This document shows positions 1 to 9,335 of a DNA stretch of 64,000 nucleotides, piece by piece (positions within the stretch are counted from its first letter, which is position 1; each line of letters begins with the position of its first letter). The notes beneath the pieces are model-generated. The model did no database searches, was not told the origin of the DNA, and saw nothing but the letters and a program-made list of their open reading frames with translations. Position numbers and translations under genes: made by a program. Source of the DNA: Alphaproteobacteria bacterium (GTDB lineage Bacteria > Pseudomonadota > Alphaproteobacteria > Micropepsales > Micropepsaceae); the NCBI GenBank assembly GCA_025350465.1, contig JANXXU010000015.1, positions 62,001 to 126,000 on the forward strand, read 5' to 3'.

Positions 1-144
1 GCGATCGCCGCCTGACGGATACTGCAGGTTTTCGGCCTCTAATCTCTGATTCGCCCGAAACATCCTGACGCAGGTTCCAGCAGAACCGCTGATCGATTTT
101 GCTTACTGCCAGCGATCCGCCATTAACCGCTGGACTGCACAAGC

Positions 145-333
145 ATGACAGATTCGAAGAAGACATCAGACGAAACGAATGAGAGCGAGACTTTGATCGA
201 CGCGCTCGACGATCCCCAAACGTTGGCGTTCTTAAAGGACTATCTAGCGATTTCAGACGATGATCTGCGCGCACATGTCCGCCGTCTCGTCGAGGAGATA
301 CGCCTCAACCCAAAGAAGAAGTCCGCGCCCTAG
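145..333 (+). CDS. Small acidic hypothetical protein
   Basis: Encodes 62 residues that I do not recognise. The protein is acidic over the first 45 residues and ends in a short basic tail (PKKKSAP). It has no signal peptide, membrane segment or cysteine. Its stop overlaps the stop of the convergent transglycosylase gene by four bases, the tight packing typical of real genes here. The 144 bases upstream may hold the promoter and the end of a gene to the left. It could be a small regulator or a chance reading frame. Confidence 0.5.
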   Translation: MTDSKKTSDETNESETLIDALDDPQTLAFLKDYLAISDDDLRAHVRRLVEEIRLNPKKKSAP

Positions 334-1631
334 GGGACTGCCGCAACGGCGTGGCGCAAACGCAGCAACAGAGTCGTCGTCGCGTAGCCATCTTGGATCA
401 GGCCTTCGGCCTTTTGGAAATCGCGGATCGCGCGGCGCGTGCGTTGACCGATCACGCCGTCCGGATCGCCGACGTCGAAGTTGCGCTTGGCCAAGAGAGA
501 CTGCATTTCCATGCGGTCGGCGCGCGAGACGAGGGGATCTTCATCGCGCGGCCACGGCCTCTTGATCGGCGGGCCGCCGTCGAAGCGCTTGGCCAGCTGG
601 CAGACGGCGAGCGCATATGACACAGCGTTGTTATAGGCGAGCACCGCCTTGAAGTTCGGATAGGCGATGAAAGCGGGCCCGCGATGTCCGGCGGGCGCGA
701 CCAACGCCGCAGACGCTTCGGCAACGCTCTTGGGAAGCTTGTGTCCGTCGATGCGGAGGACGCCTTCGTCCTTCCATTCCTTCACCGGCTTTTCGATCGA
801 GATGTCGGCTTCGGCGAAATTGAAGCCATCCGGGAGGCGCACTTCATCGAAGCAGGGCTGGCCGGTCTCCCAACCCTTTTGCTGAAGATAGTTGGCGGTC
901 GAGGCAAAAACGTCGGCGAGCGTGTCCCACAGATTTCGTTTGCCGTCGCCATTACCGTCGCGCGCGTATTGCAAAAAGACGGTGGGAATGAATTGGGTTT
1001 GGCCCATGGCGCCGGCCCACGAACCCGTCATCCGATCGGGAGCGATGTCGCCTTCCTCGATGATCTTGAGCGCGGCCAACAATTGCTCGCGGCCGAAAGC
1101 GCTGCGGCGACCTTGGTAGCCGAGTGTCGCGAGCGCCTCGATGACGTTGAAGCCGCCGAGATCCCTTCCGAAATTGCTTTCCAACCCCCATATCCCGGCG
1201 ATGATGCTGGAGGGAACGCCGTATTCGCGCTGAGCGGCGCGGAAGGTCTTGCGATGCTGGCGCAGAAGCTCTCGACCGCGTTTCACACGCCCGTCGGAGA
1301 CGGCGCTGTCCATGTAGTCCCAAATTGCGCGATTGAATTCGGGCTGATTCTCATTGAGCTCGATGACACGCTGATTGAGCTTCACATTGCGGAACGCTTC
1401 GTCGAACGTCTTGGCCGAGATGCCTTGTGCCAGCGCCTCGACGCGAAACGCCGCGATCCACGCCTCGAACTCGGGCGGTCGAGCGGGGGTGTCGGAAACG
1501 GGTTGTGCCGTTCGTGTGCCGGCCGGCGGGGGATCGGCAAGCGCGACGCCGACGCAGAGCACGCAACTGGCCAGCACCAAAGCCATGGCGCGGGCTCCCA
1601 AAGCGAGAGCGGTAAGGTACTGACGGATCAT
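330..1631 (-). CDS. Lytic murein transglycosylase, MltB/SLT_2 family, with peptidoglycan-binding domain
   Basis: Predicted to cleave the MurNAc-GlcNAc bond of peptidoglycan in the periplasm, forming anhydro-muropeptides. The start at 1631 gives MIRQYLTALAL followed by a hydrophobic signal peptide; the upstream in-frame start would bury that signal. The SLT_2 domain covers roughly residues 55-345 and carries the catalytic Glu in IWGLESNFG and the GAMGQTQFIP motif. The C-terminal 70 residues form a peptidoglycan-binding repeat (DVGDPDGVIGQRTRRAI). The family assignment is firm. Which Mlt paralogue it corresponds to cannot be settled from sequence alone. Confidence 0.92.
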   Translation of the reverse strand: MIRQYLTALALGARAMALVLASCVLCVGVALADPPPAGTRTAQPVSDTPARPPEFEAWIAAFRVEALAQGISAKTFDEAFRNVKLNQRVIELNENQPEFNRAIWDYMDSAVSDGRVKRGRELLRQHRKTFRAAQREYGVPSSIIAGIWGLESNFGRDLGGFNVIEALATLGYQGRRSAFGREQLLAALKIIEEGDIAPDRMTGSWAGAMGQTQFIPTVFLQYARDGNGDGKRNLWDTLADVFASTANYLQQKGWETGQPCFDEVRLPDGFNFAEADISIEKPVKEWKDEGVLRIDGHKLPKSVAEASAALVAPAGHRGPAFIAYPNFKAVLAYNNAVSYALAVCQLAKRFDGGPPIKRPWPRDEDPLVSRADRMEMQSLLAKRNFDVGDPDGVIGQRTRRAIRDFQKAEGLIQDGYATTTLLLRLRHAVAAVP

Positions 1632-1699
1632 GTGTTCTCGGATCGCACGCGGGGAAGGGCAAAGGCAAGGGATGAGCATCACAACTGTGGTGCTCGGCG

Positions 1700-1729
1700 T
1701 TGACAAGCGGTAAAGGCCGCCCCTATGGT
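1700..1729 (+). promoter_or_regulatory. Sigma-70-like promoter for rpmJ
   Basis: TTGACA at 1700-1705 and TATGGT at 1724-1729 are 18 bases apart, a near-consensus housekeeping promoter. Transcription would start near 1736, about 45 bases before the rpmJ start. It is the best -35/-10 pair in the gap between the transglycosylase gene and rpmJ. Confidence 0.5.
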
Positions 1730-1780
1730 CCGCCCCTTATTTTTCCCGGCCTTTTTGGGACAGTCTGTCACGAGATCGAA

Positions 1781-1906
1781 ATGAAAATCCGCAATTCCCT
1801 GAAGTCGCTCAAAGCCCGTGACAAGGACTGCCGCGTCGTTCGCCGCAAGGGCCGGGTCTACGTCATCAACAAGAAGAACCCCCGCTTCAAAGCGCGCCAG
1901 GGCTAA
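1781..1906 (+). CDS. rpmJ: 50S ribosomal protein bL36, zinc-free form
   Basis: A 41-residue basic protein of the large ribosomal subunit. It begins [11 protein letters not shown] and ends NPRFKARQG, matching the alphaproteobacterial bL36 pattern. The Cys/His zinc-ribbon ligands are absent apart from a single Cys (KDCRVV), so this is the C-minus form. The in-frame ATG at 1781 gives the canonical N-terminus; a longer frame from 1700 would start inside the promoter. It stands alone between divergent genes. A GCCCG-ATACT-CGGGC hairpin without a T-run lies at 1950-1964 downstream. Confidence 0.95.
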   Translation: MKIRNSLKSLKARDKDCRVVRRKGRVYVINKKNPRFKARQG

Positions 1907-1990
1907 CCGGAGCGCTTTGCCGATCCGGCTGGCACTCGCCAGGCCATCTGCCCGATACTCGGGCGGGTGAGCGCAAGCGGGTGATTTGCC

Positions 1991-3475
1991 GTGCACATGC
2001 CGGAACCGAACAAGGACGTGCTGAGGCGGCGCCCGGCGATCGTCGAGCAGTTGCGCCGGTTGGTGCCGGACGGTGTCGTTGCCGACCAGGACGCGCTCGC
2101 TGCCTATGATTGCGACGCGCTGACCGCCTACCGCCAGAAACCGCTCGCGGTCGTCTTGCCACGCAGCGCCGACGAGGTCAGCGCGGTCCTGGCATTCTGT
2201 CATCGCGAGCAGGTGCGCGTCGTGCCGCGGGGCGCCGGAACGTCGCTGTCGGGAGGCGCCTTCCCCCTGGCCGACGGAATTCTGCTCGGGTTGTCGCGCA
2301 TGAGCCGGATTCTTGAAATCGATCTTGAGAATCGCTGTGCCGTGGTCGAGCCGGGCGTCACCAACCTCGCCATCACGAAGGCCGTTGAGGCCCAGGATTT
2401 TTATTACGCTCCCGATCCTTCGAGCCAAGTCGCCTGCTCGATCGGCGGCAATGTCGCGGAGAACTCCGGCGGCATTCACTGTCTCAAATACGGACTGACG
2501 ACGAACAATCTTCTAGGCGTCGAGCTGGCGCTGATCGGGGGCGAGCGGATTCGCCTCGGCGGCAAAGCGATGGAAGCCGGCGGGCTCGATCTCATTGGGC
2601 TCGTCACCGGATCGGAGGGTTTGCTCGGCGTCGTGACCGAGGTGACGGTGCGCCTTCTGCCGAAGCCGGAGATTGCGCGCGCGTCGCTCGCTGGTTTTCC
2701 GTCCATCGAAGAAGCGGGCCGGTGCGTCTCCTCGATCATTGCGTCAGGTCTGATCCCGGCCGCGATGGAGATCATGGATCGCTTCGCCATGGACGCCGTC
2801 GAGACCTATTGCGCGCCGGGCTATCCGCGCGACGCGGCCGCGATGCTGATCGTCGAACTCGACGGCGTCGCCGTCGACGTGGCGAGCGCGCTTCGTCGCG
2901 TCGAAGAGATTGCGCGCGCGAACGGCGCGATCTCCTTTTCGACAAGCAACAGCGAAGCGGAGCGGGCGCGCATTTGGTTGGGCCGCAAGGCTGCGTTTGC
3001 CGCCGCCGGCCGCATCGCGCCCGATATGCTGTGCATGGACGGTACGATCCCGCGCCGCGAATTGCCGCGCGTGCTGAGCCGCATCCGCGAGATGGCAAAG
3101 CACTATGACCTGCCGGTGGCGAACGTGTTTCACGCGGGCGACGGCAATCTGCATCCGCTCATCATGTTCGACGTGATGAGGGAGGGGGACCTCGAGAAGG
3201 CCGAAAAATTCGGCGCCGACATCCTGAAGCTTTGCGTCGAGGCGGGCGGCGTGTTGACCGGCGAGCACGGCGTCGGAATCGAGAAGCGCGACTTGATGCC
3301 ATTGATGTTCGCGCCCGAGGATCTGGCCCAGCAAGAGCGCATCAAATGCGCGTTCGATCCGGATGCGTTGCTCAACCCAGGCAAGGTCTTTCCCTCGCTT
3401 TCGGCCTGCGTCGAGGGCGGGGCAATGCACGTGCACAAAGGCCGCTTGCCGTTTCCCAATTTGCCGCGTCTCTAG
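1991..3475 (+). CDS. glcD: Glycolate oxidase FAD-linked subunit GlcD
   Basis: Catalytic flavoprotein of the glycolate oxidase complex, oxidising glycolate to glyoxylate and passing electrons to the membrane. At 494 residues it is close to the usual length of about 499. The FAD-binding (PCMH) domain is in the N-terminal half (PRGAGTSLSGGAFP, CSIGGNVAENSGG). The C-terminal FAD-oxidase domain has NVFHAGDGNLHP and the end motif GEHGVGIEKR. The start is GTG at 1991 or ATG at 1997. It is first of three genes, with glcE starting 3 bases after its stop. A D-lactate dehydrogenase role is possible for single members, but the DEF set argues for glycolate. Confidence 0.93.
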   Translation: MHMPEPNKDVLRRRPAIVEQLRRLVPDGVVADQDALAAYDCDALTAYRQKPLAVVLPRSADEVSAVLAFCHREQVRVVPRGAGTSLSGGAFPLADGILLGLSRMSRILEIDLENRCAVVEPGVTNLAITKAVEAQDFYYAPDPSSQVACSIGGNVAENSGGIHCLKYGLTTNNLLGVELALIGGERIRLGGKAMEAGGLDLIGLVTGSEGLLGVVTEVTVRLLPKPEIARASLAGFPSIEEAGRCVSSIIASGLIPAAMEIMDRFAMDAVETYCAPGYPRDAAAMLIVELDGVAVDVASALRRVEEIARANGAISFSTSNSEAERARIWLGRKAAFAAAGRIAPDMLCMDGTIPRRELPRVLSRIREMAKHYDLPVANVFHAGDGNLHPLIMFDVMREGDLEKAEKFGADILKLCVEAGGVLTGEHGVGIEKRDLMPLMFAPEDLAQQERIKCAFDPDALLNPGKVFPSLSACVEGGAMHVHKGRLPFPNLPRL

Positions 3476-3478
3476 ACG

Positions 3479-4660
3479 ATGGAGGTCTTCGAGCCCGCGA
3501 ACGAGGCGGACGCGGCGGCGATCGTTTCCGATGCTGCCGTGCGCGGTCGGACGCTGGCAATCGAGGGCCTTGGATCGAAGCGCGGTCTGGGGCGGCCGAT
3601 GGAGACCACGGGCGTTCTGAAGCTCGCGGCTCTCAGCGGGATCATCGTCTACGAGCCGGACGAGTTGGTCATCACCTTGCGCGCGGGTACGAAGCTGCGC
3701 GACGTGGAAGCGGCGCTTGCCGAAAAGAATCAATGTCTAGCGTTCGAGCCGGCGAGCTGGTCGTTCGACGCTGCCGCCGAAGCAACGATAGGCGGTACGG
3801 TCGCGGCGGGCGTCGCTGGAACGCGCCGCGTGGTGCTCGGCGGGGCGCGCGATCATCTGATCGGCTTTCGCGCGATCAACGGCCAAGGCGATGTGTTCAA
3901 AGCCGGCGGGCGCGTGGTGAAAAACGTGACGGGCTACGATCTGCCGAAATTGGCGGCGGGATCGTTCGGGACTTTGTTCGCGATGACCGAGCTGACGTTG
4001 CGCTGCTACCCGCGCACCGAAGTTCCGACATCGCTCGTCGTGCGCGATCTCAGCGTCGCGCAAGGCTGCGCATTGCTGCGCAAAGCCGCCGGCTCGGCTT
4101 GGGAGGCGACCGGGCTTTGCCATTTGCCGCGAACGGCGCTCGATAGACTTGGCACGCAATCCGATGCCGCCCAATCTCTGACGGTGATCAGGTTCGAGGG
4201 AAGCGCGGAAAGCATGGCGGCGCGGGCCAAGGGATTTGCACAAGCGCTGGCGCCGGACGCCAGTATCGCGGCGGACGATTGGTCACGCCGCCTGTGGAGC
4301 GAGCTCGCGCAACTCAAACCGTTCTGGAATACCGAGAGTTTGTGGCGCGTCAGCGTGCCGCCGGCCGCGGCAGCGCGTGCGCTTCAATTGCTGCGGCCTG
4401 AGTGCTTTATCGTGGATTGGGCGGGCGGTTTGTTGTGGGTCGAGTACGGCGCGGCTTTGCGAACCGCGGAGGAGGTGCATGCGACCGTGCTCGATCTCGG
4501 CGGACACGCCATGCTGTTCCGCGGCAGCGACGAGATGCGCCGCACCGCCGCTGTTTTTGCGCCGCGCGATGAAGCGACGATGGCGCTGACCCGCCGCGTC
4601 AAGCAGGCGTTCGATCCAGCAGGGGTCTTCAATCCCGGCCGCATGTACGCCGGGATTTGA
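3479..4660 (+). CDS. glcE: Glycolate oxidase subunit GlcE
   Basis: Second FAD-binding subunit of glycolate oxidase, 393 residues. The PCMH-type FAD domain is seen as ATIGGTVAAGVAGTRR followed by GGRVVKNVTGYDLPKL, a GlcE hallmark, and it ends with the FNPGRMYAG motif. It lacks the full catalytic C-terminal domain of GlcD, as expected for this subunit. It follows glcD with a 3-base gap and precedes glcF with a 3-base gap, indicating one operon and probable translational coupling. Confidence 0.93.
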   Translation: MEVFEPANEADAAAIVSDAAVRGRTLAIEGLGSKRGLGRPMETTGVLKLAALSGIIVYEPDELVITLRAGTKLRDVEAALAEKNQCLAFEPASWSFDAAAEATIGGTVAAGVAGTRRVVLGGARDHLIGFRAINGQGDVFKAGGRVVKNVTGYDLPKLAAGSFGTLFAMTELTLRCYPRTEVPTSLVVRDLSVAQGCALLRKAAGSAWEATGLCHLPRTALDRLGTQSDAAQSLTVIRFEGSAESMAARAKGFAQALAPDASIAADDWSRRLWSELAQLKPFWNTESLWRVSVPPAAAARALQLLRPECFIVDWAGGLLWVEYGAALRTAEEVHATVLDLGGHAMLFRGSDEMRRTAAVFAPRDEATMALTRRVKQAFDPAGVFNPGRMYAGI

Positions 4661-4663
4661 GTC

Positions 4664-5947
4664 ATGCGCACCAATTTTTCGGCAACTCAACTCAACGATC
4701 CGGCCCTCGCCGCGGCCGAACATGAATTGCGGGCTTGCGTCCATTGCGGCATTTGCACCGCCACTTGTCCGACCTATGTGCTGCTTGGCGATGAACTCGA
4801 CGGTCCGCGCGGGCGCATTCAATTGATCCAAGGGATGCTGGAGAGCGGTGCGGCGCCGAGCGCGAAGGTGGTCACGCATATCGACCGCTGCTTGTCGTGC
4901 ATGGCGTGCGTCAGCGCGTGCCCTTCCGGCGTCAACTACCCGCGCCTGATCGACGAAGCACGCGCGCATATCGAGGAGACCTATAGGCGGCCTTGGCGAG
5001 ATGTCCTGCTTCGACGCGCGCTTGGGTTCGTCCTGCCGCGGCGATGGCTTTTGCGATGGGCGCTCACGACGGCGCGGGTAGCGGCGCGTTTCTCGTGGCT
5101 TGTTCCCGAGCCGGCGCAGGCCGCGTTGATCGTCGCCAACGGTTTGCCGCGACCGGCGCCGGCAAAGCATTTTGCGAAAACCGTTGCGGCGCAGGGCGTT
5201 CAAGAACGCCGCATCGCGTTGCATGCCGGCTGTGTCCAAGAAGTCATCGCGCCCAGCATTACAGCGGCCGCGATCCGCGTGCTGACGCGGTTCGGCGCGC
5301 AGGTCACGATCGTCGAAGGATCGGGCTGCTGCGGCTCGCTCAACCATCATTTGGGCGAGACAGCTGCCTTTGCGCGCCACGCCAACGCTCTCATCAAGGA
5401 CATTGGCGACGCCCCCTTTGACGCGATCGCGACGACGGCATCGGGATGCGGTGCGACCGTGCGCGACTACGGCTTCTTGCTGAAGGGCTCGAAGGTCGCA
5501 GCCCAGGCGAGTGAAATCGGCGCGAAGGTGCGTGATATCTGCGATGTGCTCCTGGATCTGCCGCTTGCTTCGCCGCATTCCGTGCCGAAGCTGCGCGTCG
5601 CTTATCATGCGGCATGCTCTCTGACACACGGCATGCGCCAGGATGCAGCTGCGAGTTCGATATTGACGAAGCTCGGGTTCGACGTCGTCACGCCCAGCGA
5701 CACCCAGTGCTGCGGTTCGGCGGGCGTCTACAACGTTCTGCAACCGGCTATCGCAGACGAATTGCAGGCGCGCAAGGCGCAAGCGCTCGCCGCCTTGAAT
5801 GCCGACGTCATCGTCACCGGCAATATCGGATGCTTGATGCAGATCGCGAGTGCAGTGCGCACGCCGGTCGTGCATGTCGTGGAGCTGATCGACTGGGCGA
5901 CGGGCGGGCCTCAGCCAGAAGCGCTGCGCATGCGGCTCAGCGTTTGA
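4664..5947 (+). CDS. glcF: Glycolate oxidase iron-sulfur subunit GlcF
   Basis: Electron-transfer subunit that links the flavin subunits to the respiratory chain. Two ferredoxin-type 4Fe-4S motifs are visible: CVHCGICTATCP (about residues 26-37) and CLSCMACVSACP (about 77-88). Two CCG domains follow, containing GSGCCGSLNHH and DTQCCGSAGVYN. At 427 residues it is slightly longer than the E. coli protein. It is the last gene of glcDEF and overlaps the convergent amine oxidase gene by 11 bases. No glcC-type regulator or malate synthase lies next to it. Confidence 0.94.
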   Translation: MRTNFSATQLNDPALAAAEHELRACVHCGICTATCPTYVLLGDELDGPRGRIQLIQGMLESGAAPSAKVVTHIDRCLSCMACVSACPSGVNYPRLIDEARAHIEETYRRPWRDVLLRRALGFVLPRRWLLRWALTTARVAARFSWLVPEPAQAALIVANGLPRPAPAKHFAKTVAAQGVQERRIALHAGCVQEVIAPSITAAAIRVLTRFGAQVTIVEGSGCCGSLNHHLGETAAFARHANALIKDIGDAPFDAIATTASGCGATVRDYGFLLKGSKVAAQASEIGAKVRDICDVLLDLPLASPHSVPKLRVAYHAACSLTHGMRQDAAASSILTKLGFDVVTPSDTQCCGSAGVYNVLQPAIADELQARKAQALAALNADVIVTGNIGCLMQIASAVRTPVVHVVELIDWATGGPQPEALRMRLSV

Positions 5948-7280
5948 GAAATTGCAAAATCCGCTCGGCCGTTTTTCGCCCCGACTCGTAAGCGCCTTCG
6001 ACCGACTGACAGCGCGCGCCGCCTTGCGCCTCTCCGGCGAAGAACACGCGCTCGGCGGTTGGCGTGTCGAGTTTGGCGCGCGCCGCCGTCGCGCCAGGCT
6101 TGGCTGCGGCGTAAGCGCCAAGCGTGTAAGGGCTCGTACCCCAATCGGTGACCACGCCCCTTCGATAACCCTTGTCGGCGTTCTTGCCGAGTAACATGCG
6201 CAATCGATCGCGCGCGAAATCGATGCCGACGGACGGCGGCTGGGTCGACAGATCCCACGCGAGCGAGCCGCCGACCGAACAAATCACCAGCGGCAAACCC
6301 ATTGGACGCACCAAGAAAGAATGCCCGCGCTCGCCTTGGACCTGCGGCACGACCACGGCGTTGGCAGGGAAGGCAAGAGCCGGCGAGCCTTCGGCAAACA
6401 GCAGTGCGCTCTTTGTCAGCAAGCCCATCGGCAAGCCGTTCAGCGCCGTTTGCATCCCTGCGTCGAGCGGCGGATCAAAGACGATGCCGCCCGCGGCAAG
6501 GACGCCGGTTGACACGGTCACGAGGGCCGCATGCGCTCGCAATGTACCGCGCCCCGTTTCGAGCGCGACGCCGTTGCCGGCGACGCTGATGCGACTGACG
6601 CGAGCGTTTGCGAAGACCGGCAGACCCTCGGCCAAACGTCCGACCAGCGTTCCGTAACCCTGGCGAACACCGGCGTTGGGTTCTTTGTCTTCGCGGTCGT
6701 GCCAGTCTTGAACCGACATCGCTTCGAGATCGACACCCACATCGAGCGGGCCGATGGCGGCGGCGGCGGTGGGAAGCCATGCAGCGATTGCGGGCGCAAG
6801 GTCGGTCGGCATCGCGGCGCTTGCGGGCATGTCGTCGCTCTCATGGGCGGCGACGCCGATCGCTTCGCCCAAAGCTTCGTAGGCGCGATCGTAGTTCTCG
6901 GTTTCCGATGCGCTTGCACGCATGCCGTTGAGGTAGAGGATTTCCTGCGGCTCGTCGGTGACTAACTCGAAGCCATGGTAGCGGGCCAGGCCCGACATCA
7001 CGTTGTCATCGGCACCATGGATCCAGGCGGCGCCGCGATCGAAGGGAACCCCAAACGTTGCGATGTCGGTGAAGGCGCGCCCACCGATGCGCGGCGACGC
7101 TTCGAGCACGGTCACGCTGCGGCCACCGGCGATGAGGACGCGCGCGGCGGCAAGGCCGGCGACGCCCGCGCCGACCACCACGACGTCGGGATTTTGCGTC
7201 GGCGCAGCGTTAATGGGGCGGGCGACCGCGGCAGCGGCCGCGAGTCCCAAAACGTGACGGCGCGAAAGCGGATGATTCAT
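5937..7280 (-). CDS. Tat-exported flavin amine oxidase
   Basis: FAD-dependent amine oxidase of the monoamine oxidase/polyamine oxidase fold, probably deaminating a primary or secondary amine outside the cytoplasm. The start at 7280 gives MNHPLSRRHVLGLAAAAAVA, a twin-arginine-like signal; the longer frame would add 77 low-quality residues. The dinucleotide-binding motif VVVGAGVAGLAAARVL is followed by GGRAFTD. The C-terminal FAD-contact region is GEAQGGARCQSVEGAYESG. The substrate is unknown. A second member of the family lies at 23087. It is divergent from the TPR gene with only about 37 bases between the starts. Confidence 0.85.
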   Translation of the reverse strand: MNHPLSRRHVLGLAAAAAVARPINAAPTQNPDVVVVGAGVAGLAAARVLIAGGRSVTVLEASPRIGGRAFTDIATFGVPFDRGAAWIHGADDNVMSGLARYHGFELVTDEPQEILYLNGMRASASETENYDRAYEALGEAIGVAAHESDDMPASAAMPTDLAPAIAAWLPTAAAAIGPLDVGVDLEAMSVQDWHDREDKEPNAGVRQGYGTLVGRLAEGLPVFANARVSRISVAGNGVALETGRGTLRAHAALVTVSTGVLAAGGIVFDPPLDAGMQTALNGLPMGLLTKSALLFAEGSPALAFPANAVVVPQVQGERGHSFLVRPMGLPLVICSVGGSLAWDLSTQPPSVGIDFARDRLRMLLGKNADKGYRRGVVTDWGTSPYTLGAYAAAKPGATAARAKLDTPTAERVFFAGEAQGGARCQSVEGAYESGRKTAERILQFLKR

Positions 7281-7317
7281 GAAACGAGTCTTGGCCAAAT
7301 CCCCTCGCCAGCCTAGC

Positions 7318-7878
7318 ATGGCCCGCATGCGTATCAGCGGTGCGTTTCTGACCTTCGTTCTCTTGCTAGCGGCGGGTCCGGCATTCGCCGACCAATCCGA
7401 TCCGCGCCTCGATCGCCTCTTCCAGCAATTGGCAAAGGCGACGACGCCACCCGAGGCGCAAGGTGTCGAGCGCGAGATCGCAACGCTGTGGCTGCGCTCT
7501 GGCAGCGACACGGTCGACGTGTTGATGACGCGAGCCCAGCAATCGGTCGAAGCACAGGATGCGGCGACGGCGAAGAAATTGCTGGACGCCGTGACGGAAA
7601 TGAAGCCGGGTTATGCCGAGGTTTGGTATGAGCGCGCCGCGCTCCTGGTCGCGATGGACAGTCCGCAAGAAGCAGCACCCGATTTGCAGAAAGCGATCGA
7701 ACTCGAGCCGCGGCACTTCCAAGCGTTGGCGCTTGCCGGAAAGATCGCCGAAGACTCAGGCGACAAGCGTACGGCGCTCGCGACTTATCGCCGAGCCGTT
7801 GCGGTCAACCCTCAGCTCGAGGCGATCAAGCGCAAAATCTCGGCGCTCGCGGCCGAGGTCGAAGGCAAAGATATTTAA
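7318..7878 (+). CDS. Exported TPR-repeat protein
   Basis: A 186-residue protein beginning MARMRISGAF, with a hydrophobic signal peptide ending near AGPAFADQ. The rest is helical with at least three tetratricopeptide-like units (AEVWYERAALLVAMDSPQEAAPDLQKAIEL is replaced in the next unit by HFQALALAGKIAEDSGDK). It is likely a periplasmic scaffold or adaptor. The ATG at 7318 was preferred over 7279 because it places the signal at the N-terminus and leaves room for the divergent amine oxidase start. Its end overlaps the pyk stop by four bases. No specific partner can be named. Confidence 0.75.
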   Translation: MARMRISGAFLTFVLLLAAGPAFADQSDPRLDRLFQQLAKATTPPEAQGVEREIATLWLRSGSDTVDVLMTRAQQSVEAQDAATAKKLLDAVTEMKPGYAEVWYERAALLVAMDSPQEAAPDLQKAIELEPRHFQALALAGKIAEDSGDKRTALATYRRAVAVNPQLEAIKRKISALAAEVEGKDI

Positions 7879-9311
7879 TTCACCGCTCCGGCGGATCGTC
7901 CGACAAAGGCGACGCGCAGGAGATTGGTCGCGCCGGGCGTACCAAGCGGAACGCCCGCGGTGACGACGATGCGTTGGCCGGCGGTGGCGAAGCCTTCGCG
8001 AAAGGCAATGCGGCAGGCGCGATCGACCATATCCTCGAAATCATGCGCGTCTTCGGTGACGACGCAATGCAATCCCCAAGCGATGGCGAGGCGCCTGCCG
8101 GTGGCGGCGATGGGCGTGAGGGCGATGATCGGCGCGCTCGGCCGCTCGCGCGCCGCACGCAAACCCGTCGAGCCCGAACCGGTCCAACAGACGATTGCCG
8201 CGGCCTTCACAGTCCGGGCGACTTGACGCGACGCGGCGGTGATCGCGTCAGGCGTCGTCCCTTCGGGGTCCGTGCGCTGGATGTCGATGAGCATGCGGTA
8301 TTGCGGATCGGCTTCGATCGAGCGGGCGATGCGATCCATCATTTCGACCGCCTCGATCGGATATTTGCCGGAGGCGGATTCGGCCGAGAGCATGACGGCG
8401 TCGGCGCCATCGAATACGGCGGTCGCGACATCGGACACCTCCGCGCGCGTCGGCACAGGACTTGTGATCATCGATTCGAGCATCTGCGTCGCGACGACCA
8501 CGGGTTTGCCCGCGCCCCGCGCGGCACGTGTGATCTGCTTCTGACGGCCGGGCACCTGTTCGAGGGGCAGTTCGACGCCCAGATCGCCGCGCGCGACCAT
8601 CAAGGCATCCGAAAGCTCGATGATTTCGTCGAGACGCTCGAAGGCCGCGGGCTTTTCGATCTTGGCGAGAACACCGGCGCGACCGGCGACGATCTTGCGG
8701 GCCTCGGCGACGTCTTCCGGGCGCTGCACGAACGAGAGCGCAATCCAATCGACGCCGAGTTCGAGCGCGCGATCGAGATCGGCGCGGTCCTTGGCCGACA
8801 GCGCCGCGATCGGCAGTAGCACGTCGGGTACGTTGACGCCTTTGCGATCGGTCAGCCGGCCGCCGAGTTCAACACGGGCGGTCACATAATCCGCCGCGAC
8901 CTCTTCAATGCGCAGGCGAAGCTTGCCGTCGTCGACCAACAATTGGCCGCCGGATTTCAGGACGGCGAAAACTTCCTTGTGCGGCAGGCTCAGATGGGTC
9001 GCGTCCCCCGGCGCCGGATCAAGACCGATGCGCACGACCGAACCGGCGATGAGATCGGTCGCGCCGCCCGCCACCGCGCCGATACGAAGCTTGGGGCCTT
9101 GCAGATCGGCAAGAATGCCGATGGGCCTGTCCAGTTCCGCCTCGATCGCGCGGATCGATTGGACGAATGAGGCGAGGCCGGCGTGATCGGTATGGCTCAT
9201 GTTGATGCGGAAGACGTCGGCGCCAGCTTCGAAGAGGCGGCGGATCATGTTCGGCTCGCGCGAGGCCGGGCCCAAGGTCGCAAGAATCTTTACGTTACGG
9301 CGGCGACGCAT
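7875..9311 (-). CDS. pyk: Pyruvate kinase
   Basis: Converts phosphoenolpyruvate and ADP to pyruvate and ATP in the cytoplasm, the last step of glycolysis. At 478 residues it has the normal bacterial length. Visible motifs are KILATLGPAS at the N-terminus, FRINMSH, the catalytic segment IEKPAAFERL, ARGDLGVELPLE and the substrate-binding stretch VATQMLESMI. The allosteric C-terminal domain is present from about residue 350. It is probably transcribed with the upstream DUF1036 and glycerate 2-kinase genes, which fits conversion of glycerate-derived 2-phosphoglycerate to pyruvate. Confidence 0.96.
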   Translation of the reverse strand: MRRRRNVKILATLGPASREPNMIRRLFEAGADVFRINMSHTDHAGLASFVQSIRAIEAELDRPIGILADLQGPKLRIGAVAGGATDLIAGSVVRIGLDPAPGDATHLSLPHKEVFAVLKSGGQLLVDDGKLRLRIEEVAADYVTARVELGGRLTDRKGVNVPDVLLPIAALSAKDRADLDRALELGVDWIALSFVQRPEDVAEARKIVAGRAGVLAKIEKPAAFERLDEIIELSDALMVARGDLGVELPLEQVPGRQKQITRAARGAGKPVVVATQMLESMITSPVPTRAEVSDVATAVFDGADAVMLSAESASGKYPIEAVEMMDRIARSIEADPQYRMLIDIQRTDPEGTTPDAITAASRQVARTVKAAAIVCWTGSGSTGLRAARERPSAPIIALTPIAATGRRLAIAWGLHCVVTEDAHDFEDMVDRACRIAFREGFATAGQRIVVTAGVPLGTPGATNLLRVAFVGRSAGAVN

Positions 9312-9335
9312 CGGGATCTCGCTTTGTCTTTTGTC

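Noticed and set aside
1950-1964. GCCCG-ATACT-CGGGC hairpin as an rpmJ terminator or glcD riboswitch
   Set aside because: No T-run follows and no riboswitch core is recognisable; it may be only a chance stem.
4283-6121. 612-codon open frame on the minus strand opposite glcE and glcF
   Set aside because: It covers two clear genes of one operon on the other strand and its translation is Arg/Ala-rich with no motif.
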